Shown here: piece after piece, positions 20,520 to 28,266 of the stretch | Layout: each line of letters starts with the position of its first letter | How positions within the stretch are numbered: the first letter of the stretch is position 1 | Source of the DNA: Trichomonas vaginalis G3 | Lineage: Eukaryota > Parabasalia > Trichomonadida > Trichomonadidae | Assembly: GCF_026262505.1 (NCBI RefSeq) | Contig: NC_067207.1 | Span: forward strand, 1,806,252-1,870,251 | Direction of reading: 5' to 3' | Length of the DNA: 64,000 nt | The notes under the pieces: model-generated | Databases searched by the model: none | Told to the model about the DNA's origin: nothing | What the model saw: the letters and a program-made list of their open reading frames with translations, nothing else | Made by a program: the position numbers and the translations under genes

Positions 20520-21589
20520 ATAAAAAAAAGTTTTTTTTTAAAGAATATGTTTTTTTGTTGGTTTTGAAAAGTAGGTGAAGATGAAAATAAAAGAGATTGA
20601 AGGAATGATACTATTAATAAGTTTGTAGTTGTAATATTAAATATTTATATTGTTTGAAGTGAAGAAAAGCAATCCTTGAAAAAGAATGTTATAAATTTTG
20701 AAGATATTATTATTTTGTACCTTATAGTTTTTTGTTTTTGATATGAGCAATGGTGAAAAGATTTAGATCTTCATTGAATTCTATATGAATTACAAAATTA
20801 TTGTTACGCTACATCTTTTTGTATCATAGTGGTTATTATTTTTGGATTAATGGATAGCTATATTCTAATTTAAAAAATTTCAATAATGAATTGTCATTAA
20901 TTATTGATAATGACATTAAGATATAGAAATTTATATATTTTTTTATATAATGTATTATATATTTTTGGGAAATTGTTTTAAATTACCTTTAAAACATTGA
21001 TTTCAATAATGAAAGTTCCAAAAAAAATTGAAAATTGAAAAATCAGAAGTAAAAAATGTTAGAACGCTTCTCATTTTTTGATTTTTGAAAAAAATTTGGA
21101 ATTTGAGATGGCTCAATTGTTACGCAGGATGATTGTTAATACCCAAATGATTACGCCTTCAGCTTCAGATCAGGTTCAAAAAGATATAATTTTCAATTCA
21201 CTGATTAGGCTAAGAGCAATACGAAAAACAATACAAATATTATAAGTATAGGAAGAAACAATCTCAAACTAGTTATCCTCACTTACAAATTACAATATTT
21301 TTGATAAAATTTTTATAATAATTTCATTAATATTCAATATAATTCCTTAAATAGAAATAACCAAACAAGTAAATTCTACACTGCAATCAAAAATTCTTGA
21401 ATTCCGATGATTGACTCCTAAATCATTTAATTTACCATGATTCCTCAACTTGGCACAAATATGAATAATCTCAATGCTATAAATTTACAATTGTTAATCA
21501 TTTAATCGATCAATTTTTACATATTTTTTGTTGATTAAAAAAAAAAGTTTTTTTTAATTACTAAACTTTTTAGCGCATAAAATATTTAT
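20520..21589. other. Convergent intergenic region
   Basis: AT-rich spacer between the 3' ends of AP-3 delta and the Ste24-like gene; nothing identifiable. Confidence 0.7.
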
Positions 21590-22966
21590 TTACATTAACT
21601 TTGGTTTGCCAGATTTCAAACATACATCTATATTAGCAAATCTTTCTTCAGGAGACGCTGTTTTAACGAAAACAAGCGAGAAAATAGGGTGGTGAGTAAC
21701 AGTAGCGAAGTTTGCACGGTCTATCCTCGATATAATGACGTTCATTGGGTACCCGCTTCTTACAGATGTGCAATCTGCAATTTTCTGGAAGTACCTGGGC
21801 ACGGATGCTATTAGCGGTTCAGCGTAAATCATGACCGTGTTGTAGAAAGCGAAGGAAACAAGTAAAACACAGGGAACGGTTTTTCCGGGTCGGATGTGAA
21901 ATTCTTTGATTCCGGCCGCATCGACCACCTTGAAGATGATGATGAACAGGAGAGGCCGGAGAAGACCAATAAAGAATCCAACGAGGTTCGCTTGGTTATC
22001 AATTAAAGAATCTAGGTAAACGGCTCCTGCACGGAGCTCTTCTGGTACTGACTTGGATAGTATATTAGAGGAAATGACTTTCTTTGGGAATATTGTCCCC
22101 ATTAGCTCTAATCGATAAAAATTATCAATATCGTTAGGAATTATGTAAATTGATTCATTTCTCTTATCTTTCATGGGGAATGTGAAGTTTTGGAATTGAT
22201 TTCCAAGCGATTTTTGGTCAATATAAGGAGTTGGTTTGTATATTGTGTGGAAAAGCTTGTAATAGGTAGGATATAGGATATATGATAATATGTATAGGGA
22301 AATAAGTATTCCACCAAGGTAGATCCAGAGAGGAGAAGTCCGAAATGCTGTTTGGGAAGATTCAACATGTTCTTCTGGATCTGGTTCGATTTCTTCTAAT
22401 TCCTGGAGGTCTACATCTGCAAGATTTTCTAGTTTTGGATCAGAATCTGCAATCTGATCTTGATTATCTTCAATCATGATTTTTTGAGTAGTTGGAGGTG
22501 CTAAACGATTTCCAATAAGTATTGTAGGTATTACAAATGCTGTGAACAATAAATTATTAATAATGTAATGGAGAATTAAGTCGATGAAAAATTTCCCTGA
22601 AGATGCAGTGTAAACGCCGAAAGAAACATCTACAAAGTAATGCTGGTATAGAATTGCAGGAAGTTTTATTGCAAGTTGATGAATGTTAAGGAAAACGTAT
22701 GAAAATAAGTATTGATTTCTGATTGATTTCCATATTGGACGTATATAGTAAATGGATATAAGGAGCCCGATAGATAAAATTATGTTTTCATATAGCATTG
22801 GCAATACTTTACTCTTCCAATATCTAGTAGATTCAGTTTCTGCTTTAATTGAAACAAAACGTTGGCTAATTCTTTGTAGATGGAAAATCTCTGATAGAAA
22901 TATAAATAGTATTGATGCAAAACCCATGAAAATCAAAAAGATTGTCAGCTGTTTAAGTTGTACCAT
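21590..22966 (-). CDS. Ste24-like CAAX-protease family membrane protein, probably inactive
   Basis: 458 residues with about seven hydrophobic segments. Several parts line up in order with ZMPSTE24/Ste24 (peptidase M48): FGVYTASSGKFFIDL in place of the KHGFNxQTxxFFxKD region; LYPTYYKLFHTIYKPTP in place of the IxPLFxKFTPL motif after the long TM pair; and near the C-terminus YFQKIADCTSV...HPIFSLVF...SPEERF in place of FEFQAD...H..S.HPP..ER. Where Ste24 has HExxH the protein reads EELRAGAVYLDSLIDNQ, so both zinc-binding His residues are absent. An acidic segment (about 165-205) lies in a loop. Active homologues trim prenylated proteins in the ER; this one is likely a pseudoprotease. A remote alternative is an unrelated polytopic protein. 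Confidence 0.6.
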   Translation of the reverse strand: MVQLKQLTIFLIFMGFASILFIFLSEIFHLQRISQRFVSIKAETESTRYWKSKVLPMLYENIILSIGLLISIYYIRPIWKSIRNQYLFSYVFLNIHQLAIKLPAILYQHYFVDVSFGVYTASSGKFFIDLILHYIINNLLFTAFVIPTILIGNRLAPPTTQKIMIEDNQDQIADSDPKLENLADVDLQELEEIEPDPEEHVESSQTAFRTSPLWIYLGGILISLYILSYILYPTYYKLFHTIYKPTPYIDQKSLGNQFQNFTFPMKDKRNESIYIIPNDIDNFYRLELMGTIFPKKVISSNILSKSVPEELRAGAVYLDSLIDNQANLVGFFIGLLRPLLFIIIFKVVDAAGIKEFHIRPGKTVPCVLLVSFAFYNTVMIYAEPLIASVPRYFQKIADCTSVRSGYPMNVIISRIDRANFATVTHHPIFSLVFVKTASPEERFANIDVCLKSGKPKLM

Positions 22967-22974
22967 CTTTAAAA

Positions 22975-22983
22975 AAAAATTGA
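22975..22983 (-). promoter_or_regulatory. Initiator-like element of the Ste24-like gene
   Basis: On the minus strand TCAATTTTT lies 8 bases before the ATG at 22966. The same TCA-A-TTTTT variant precedes the carboxypeptidase gene at 48703. Confidence 0.4.
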
Positions 22984-23107
22984 CAAATATCGGATGTGAT
23001 TAATCGAGAAGACTTGAAACAAATGGCAAACCCAAATTTTAGCTAAAAGTGACAGGAAAAAAAAACGTTTAGTATTAAAAAAAAGACCGATGAGAGCTTC
23101 GTTCGAA

Positions 23108-23177
23108 ATATAGAGGGAACTGAGAATGCGCAACCATTCTCAGGGAATATTGGATGCTATTCCCGTTCCCTCTGTAT
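23108..23177. ncRNA. Sequence able to fold into a perfect three-way junction
   Basis: Outer stem AGAGGGAAC (23112-23120) pairs with GTTCCCTCT (23165-23173) and extends outward by four pairs, one a wobble. Inside, TGAGAATG (23121-23128) pairs with CATTCTCA (23135-23142) across a 6-base loop, and GGGAATA (23143-23149) pairs with TATTCCC (23158-23164) across an 8-base loop. No base at the junction is left unpaired. Both strands can form it. It has neither tRNA nor hammerhead core motifs. Whether it is transcribed or acts as DNA is unknown, so the RNA label is tentative. Confidence 0.4.
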
Positions 23178-23214
23178 GGAAAATTGAGGTTTTCAAAGGG
23201 AGTTAAAATAATAT

Positions 23215-23567
23215 CAAATTTATACTAATTTACTTCAAAATACAAAAGTATTTGACAGCTAAAATTAGTTACTTTAGCAAGCCTATCAATACCCTTTTAC
23301 GATTATTGCTACTTTTTCGAAATAAAAGTAAAAACAAATTTATACTAATTTACTTCAAAATACAAAAGTATTTGACAGCTAAAATTAGTTACTTTAGCAA
23401 GCCTATCAATACCCTTTTACGATTATTGCTACTTTTTCGAAATAAAAGTAAAAACAAATTTATACTAATTTACTTCAAAATACAAAAGTATTTGACAGCT
23501 AAAATTAGTTACTTTAGCAAGCCTATCAATACCCTTTTACGATTATTGCTACTTTTTCGAAATAAAA
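23215..23567. repeat. Tandem array, 3 copies of 120 bp
   Basis: Copies begin at 23215, 23335 and 23455 and are practically identical; the third is cut a few bases short. 120 is divisible by three, so one frame stays open through the array without being a gene. Confidence 0.95.
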
Positions 23568-23942
23568 TAAATTTATTATCAAAAACCTTTTTTTTCTTAG
23601 TAAAAATAAAAATGTTATTTTATATCAAGTTTTTATTCATAAATTTTTATAATGTTGTATAAATTTCATTAAAATTTACGTACATATTAAGGTACTTATC
23701 TTCTACATATATAATCTTCATTAGATATATACATGATAAATAAAATTCATAAAACATTAAAAATCAAAAAATTAGATGAACCTTGGCAATTAAACTTTAT
23801 TAAATAATAGTTGTTTATAAATTATATTATATTATTATTTAATATTATTTTGATAATGAAGATTTTATTTTGCAATAATATAAACGAAATTTTTTACCTT
23901 ATGAACTTTTGATGGAAATATGCAAATTTAAAATAATAAAGA

Positions 23943-24066
23943 AAGCCGCGAGCGAAGCGATCGGCTTAGTTCGAAGATTTTGATTCAAATCTTTGCTGAT
24001 CTGTAATTCGCGGAAGCCGCGAGCGAATCGAGCGGCTTAGGTCTAAGATTTTGATTCAAATCTTTG
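23943..24066. repeat. Two GC-rich hairpin repeat units (71-bp offset)
   Basis: Each unit starts aagccgcgagcgaa, closes a stem agccg/cggct, and continues with aagattttgattcaaatctt, itself a hairpin (aagattt/aaatctt). Copies start at 23943 and 24014 with few differences. Confidence 0.8.
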
Positions 24067-24153
24067 CTTATATTCCTTAAATTCTTTATGAAACTCGCAA
24101 CAGTTCCATAAAAAATTTTAAATTCTAAACTGTCGAAATTACCGATCGGTAAT

Positions 24154-24172
24154 CACACCCTTCATGGGTGTG
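24154..24172. repeat. Hairpin cacaccc/gggtgtg
   Basis: A perfect 7-bp stem with loop ttcat, followed by two copies of gtgtgtcactttt (about 24168 and 24186). Confidence 0.6.
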
Positions 24173-24340
24173 TCACTTTTTACAGGTGTGTCACTTTTAG
24201 CTAAAATTACTCCTACTCTGAAACAAATCATCTTGAACATAGAGACTTTAATTTATATTGTCATTCATCTGGTGAATTGAATTTCACTTCTCTAAGAATT
24301 ATCAAAAAAAAAATATGAAGTAAAAAAAATTATTTTACTT

Positions 24341-27300
24341 TTAAACTTCAGCAGCATCTTTTCCTCCACTTCCGGATCCAGAGTCCTTCTTAGCACTTCC
24401 AGAACTGGATTTCTTGTCGTTGTTCTTGCTGCTGCTACCACCACCAGATGCTTTCTTAAGGATAATGAGAACAACGAGGATGATGACTATAATGACTGCA
24501 ATGACTACAAATGCTGTGAGTCCGATTTCTGCACTACTCATTTTGTAGATATGTCGCCATTTAAATGCATCAGCTAGCTTGGTTGAACACTTCTTATTAC
24601 TATAGGTAGAACCTAAAAGTTCATCATATAAATAATTTTCTGTGCCGAAATAATTCTCTAAATATTGGCCTTCTGTGAGTGGATATTCACCTTCATAGCA
24701 TATACTGTTGAGATGGATGGATCTTCCTCCATAGGTCCATGAACTTTCGTAGTTGTTATCTGGATATTCTTTTGCCATGATTTTATCAAATTGTATTTGA
24801 TTAGATGGAACTTTAATAATGGCGGCACTAGCAATACCGTTACTCTGAGTCCAATATATTGCTTCACCATCTTCATGGTCTTCCTTATAGGATAGATAAT
24901 ATTTTGTTGATATGAAGCGTAGTATAGAATACTCTTTAACGCGTTTAATGATTTCTGGAATCTCATAAACTTTGTCAAGGAAGCCAATTGTTGAAACAAT
25001 TGAATAATCTATCTTCGAATACAAAGTGTTTGACTCATAGCCATAAATTTGATTTGGACTAGAAAACTCAATTTCAAGATCATCAATAAAATTAAAATTC
25101 TGTTGTCCAATACTCTTCAAAGAAGGTGGAATAATAAGTTTCTTAAGTGAGGAGAATTTGAACCAATTGGCATTTATGAAACATAATCCCTTTCCAAGAG
25201 TTACAGTTTTAAGATTGGTGTTATTAAAGAATGCATTTTCACCAATACTGATTACTGAATCAGGAATTGTCAATTCTTTGAATCCACAACTTGAAAATGA
25301 CCCAGATCCAATTTTCATCAAATTAGAACTAAACTTGACTTCGTTTAGTTTGTAGCATTTAGCAAATGCGTTTTCTGGAATTTCATTAAGACCAGTTAAC
25401 TCCAAAGTTTTAAGTGAATGACAATCTGAAAAGATATATTCACTGCAAGTAGTGTAATTTGTAATTGAAATTGAAGTTAATTTCTTGCAACTCTGAAATG
25501 CTCTTTCATCAATTTTTGTAACTTTTGAGAAGTCGAAGGATTCTAATTTATAACATTCGGCAAATGCATATGACTCAATAGACTTTACTTTCGGGAAACT
25601 GACTGTCTTAAGTGACTCACAGCCGTAAAATGCATATGAACTAATAGTAGTAAAAGTTGCTGTTCCTGTAACTTCTTTTAGCTTTTTACAGTCTCGGAGC
25701 AATTCTGAAGGAACTGTTGTATTCTCTTCAAATTTAGAGAAATCAAATGTTGTAATAGAAGTATTTCTCATTGCACCTGTTCCAAATTCAACAATATGAT
25801 CTAAATTAATCTTAGAGAGAGATTCACAATCCTTGAATGCGTAATCTGCTAATATAGTGCAAGAACTTGGAAGTTCAACCTTTTCTAATTTAGGACAGTA
25901 TTGAAATACATAATCTCCAATATCATTGATTGGAGTTGTTATTGTTACTTTTTCAAGTTTTTCAAAGAAACCAAATTGGGATAATAAAGAAAAGTTTCCT
26001 TCCTTAAAACTAATTTCAATTTCTTTGATGGAAGGAGAGTAAGAGATATTGTAAAAAATAGAACTACTTTCTTCAGGCGTTGGTCCTAATTTAACAAAAT
26101 TGCTCATTATTAATGTTTTGATCTTTTTGTTTAGTGCAAATGCATGATTTCTAATTGTTGTTATATTGCTTGGTATTTCTAATTTCTTAGTGCTAAACTT
26201 AGGAAGAAGGAAAACAATTTGTGAGTAATTGTACAATAGAATATCATTCCAGATGTTTAATGTTGGATGACCTGCTTCAAGTTCAATATCAATATCTTCC
26301 AAGCCCCTGAAATTCTCTGCGTTAATAGATTCACCATCTGCATATTCACTAATGATTAGTTTCTCAAGATGTTTGCAATTTTGGAAAGCTAAGTAATTTT
26401 TAATGGATGCAAATGTAACAACTTCAATTTTGCTATTTTCAAATGCATATTCTGATATTTCTGCATGGCTCAAAACAATTTCTTTTATTCCGGTACTTGC
26501 AAATGAATAATTTTCTACATTTTCAATTTCTCCTTTATCAGTAAAAGTTGTGAGTTTAGAACAGTTACAGAAACAATACATTGGGATAGTTTTATCGGTC
26601 TCATATTCATAAACAACTTCTTCTAAGTTAATGCATCCCATAAAGCAACCTTGGCTTAATTGGTAGTTGATTTTCAGAGATGTTATTCCTTCGCAGCCAA
26701 TAAAAGCATAGCTGCTAATCTCGGATTCCTCATTCAATCTAGGTAAAGTTATCTTAGAGCAATATCCAAATGCATAACTACCAATATTATAGTAATCCCT
26801 ACTCTGGAATGTAAAATCTAATTTTTCGCAGAATTCAAATGCATATTTACCAATTATATATCCACCAGTTTCAGCGTAATAATTCATAAGAACAATAGAT
26901 TCAAGTGATTTACAGTTATAAAATGCATACTGACCAATTTGAGCAACAAATGAAGCATTGACTGAAACAAGTGAAGTACAATATTCAGCGAAATAACCAC
27001 CAATACTTGTAACTTGTTCTCCAATATCAATGTGCTCAAGTAAAATACACTGGGATAAAAGACCTGATCCAAGTGATTTTGCAAGTGTCAAATCAATGGT
27101 TTTAAGTCGCGTTCCTTGAAAAGCATAAGAATTAATATTTGTTTTATTTCCATATAATTCAAATGATTGTAACATTGAATACTCAAAAGCATATTGATTA
27201 ATTGTTGTTAGATTTTCTGGAATTGTAACATTCTCAATAGCCGAATAAGAAAATGCATATGAATCGATTGTTTTAACATTTGTAAAATCAAATGATTGCA

Positions 27301-27871
27301 ATGATGTACACTGTGCAAATGAATTAGAGCCTAATGAAATTTCAGATCCGAGTAGTGTGACTTTTGTAAGATTAGAACAACCATAGGCAAATTTAGGAGG
27401 AATGATTGTAGCATTGATAGTAATTTCAGATAATGAAAAGCAGTTATAAAATACATTACCAAGATCATCATTGCCATAGGTTGAAGAAGTGTAAAAAGTT
27501 AATTCATTAAGGAAAGAAATCTTTTCAATAGATGTTTCGGCAAAGCAATATGCTCCAAGTCTTGTTATATTTTCGGATAGTTCCACTGTTTTGAGATAAA
27601 CATTTCCTCGAAGAAATTCATTTGGAATTGTATCAGCTTCTCCTTCCACTTTAACATGGGAAACTTTGATAGCGTATAATGGAGATAATGCAGCAGTTTT
27701 TGTAATTAGTGTGTCAATTTCTGGATTAGCAAAAAGTGTGTCGTTAATCAAATTATGACCAAAATCATCTTCCTCAGTCACCGTTAATGTTTTACCCGAA
27801 ATAATCATTTCAGAGTTAATGTAATTGCTTTTAACGAGTAGAGATGAAAAGAGACTTACTCTAAACATCAT
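24341..27871 (-). CDS. BspA-like leucine-rich-repeat surface protein with TM and cytoplasmic tail
   Basis: 1176 residues, starting at two adjacent ATGs. Almost the whole protein is made of BspA/TpLRR-type repeats of about 23 residues (LRR_5) with the pattern I..YAF..C..L..V.LP....I, e.g. IGSGSFSSCGFKELTIPDSV. Near the C-terminus a hydrophobic segment (about 1108-1133, EIGLTAFVVIAVIIVIILVV) is followed by a ~40-residue Ser/Gly/Lys-rich tail (KKASGGGSSSKNNDKK ...). There is no obvious N-terminal signal peptide. In T. vaginalis this is the largest candidate surface adhesin family, thought to contact host or matrix. It stands head to head with its paralogue at 28267, sharing the C-terminal motif CYEGEYP/CYDGKYF and the EIGLT-start of the TM. 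Confidence 0.92.
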   Translation of the reverse strand: MMFRVSLFSSLLVKSNYINSEMIISGKTLTVTEEDDFGHNLINDTLFANPEIDTLITKTAALSPLYAIKVSHVKVEGEADTIPNEFLRGNVYLKTVELSENITRLGAYCFAETSIEKISFLNELTFYTSSTYGNDDLGNVFYNCFSLSEITINATIIPPKFAYGCSNLTKVTLLGSEISLGSNSFAQCTSLQSFDFTNVKTIDSYAFSYSAIENVTIPENLTTINQYAFEYSMLQSFELYGNKTNINSYAFQGTRLKTIDLTLAKSLGSGLLSQCILLEHIDIGEQVTSIGGYFAEYCTSLVSVNASFVAQIGQYAFYNCKSLESIVLMNYYAETGGYIIGKYAFEFCEKLDFTFQSRDYYNIGSYAFGYCSKITLPRLNEESEISSYAFIGCEGITSLKINYQLSQGCFMGCINLEEVVYEYETDKTIPMYCFCNCSKLTTFTDKGEIENVENYSFASTGIKEIVLSHAEISEYAFENSKIEVVTFASIKNYLAFQNCKHLEKLIISEYADGESINAENFRGLEDIDIELEAGHPTLNIWNDILLYNYSQIVFLLPKFSTKKLEIPSNITTIRNHAFALNKKIKTLIMSNFVKLGPTPEESSSIFYNISYSPSIKEIEISFKEGNFSLLSQFGFFEKLEKVTITTPINDIGDYVFQYCPKLEKVELPSSCTILADYAFKDCESLSKINLDHIVEFGTGAMRNTSITTFDFSKFEENTTVPSELLRDCKKLKEVTGTATFTTISSYAFYGCESLKTVSFPKVKSIESYAFAECYKLESFDFSKVTKIDERAFQSCKKLTSISITNYTTCSEYIFSDCHSLKTLELTGLNEIPENAFAKCYKLNEVKFSSNLMKIGSGSFSSCGFKELTIPDSVISIGENAFFNNTNLKTVTLGKGLCFINANWFKFSSLKKLIIPPSLKSIGQQNFNFIDDLEIEFSSPNQIYGYESNTLYSKIDYSIVSTIGFLDKVYEIPEIIKRVKEYSILRFISTKYYLSYKEDHEDGEAIYWTQSNGIASAAIIKVPSNQIQFDKIMAKEYPDNNYESSWTYGGRSIHLNSICYEGEYPLTEGQYLENYFGTENYLYDELLGSTYSNKKCSTKLADAFKWRHIYKMSSAEIGLTAFVVIAVIIVIILVVLIILKKASGGGSSSKNNDKKSSSGSAKKDSGSGSGGKDAAEV

Positions 27872-28266
27872 TAAAAAAAAGTACTTTTTCTAAATGAAAA
27901 ATTCAGAGGAGTTTTCAACTATTACTTTTTTTGTTAAATTAGTGAATTGGCTTTATGTCATGAATAAATCGTAACTATAATGTCTTTACTTTACATCTAT
28001 TCAAACGATATTTTACTTTTCAATTCAAATGTTTGATGACGTAATATACATACGTTTCTAGAATTGTTTTTTAAACCTGGGTATTCAAATATGAGAAAAA
28101 TTGGAAATATCGTTTGAATTAATGTAAAATTTGCATCGTTTATATTCAATTCCATTTCGGGAGGTTAATAATCATAGTATAATTCATAACTAAATGCAAT
28201 TCATTTTTCTTTTTCAATACTGTTTTCAATTATTCATTCAATTTCATTTTTTATTCTAGTTTTCCA
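27872..28266. promoter_or_regulatory. Shared divergent promoter region of two BspA genes
   Basis: 395 bp between the two starts. Each gene has its own initiator: TCATTTA on the minus strand (27891-27897, 20 bases from the ATG) and TCATTTTT on the plus strand (28244-28251, 15 bases from the ATG). Nothing else recognised. Confidence 0.6.

Larger units (their letters stand above)
23035..24208. mobile_element. 1.17-kb candidate element bounded by a perfect 20-bp inverted repeat
   Basis: AATTTTAGCTAAAAGTGACA at 23035-23054 is exactly the reverse complement of 24189-24208. Between them lie a three-way-junction sequence (23112-23173), three 120-bp tandem repeats (23215-23567), two 71-bp-offset GC-rich hairpin units (23943-24066), a 10-bp palindrome accgatcggt (24141-24150) and a hairpin with 7-bp stem (24154-24172). 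No transposase is present. The first 12 bases of the repeat core (TTTTAGCTAAAA) are themselves palindromic, which weakens but does not remove the terminal-repeat reading. Confidence 0.45.
22967..24340. other. Repeat-filled intergenic region
   Basis: Between the start of the Ste24-like gene and the 3' end of a BspA-like gene. Nearly all of it is one candidate element (23035-24208) described separately. Confidence 0.7.

Noticed and set aside
23252-23662. 136-codon open frame across the 120-bp repeats
   Set aside because: It exists only because the repeat length is a multiple of three; it has a TTG start, no family features and a repeat-driven sequence.
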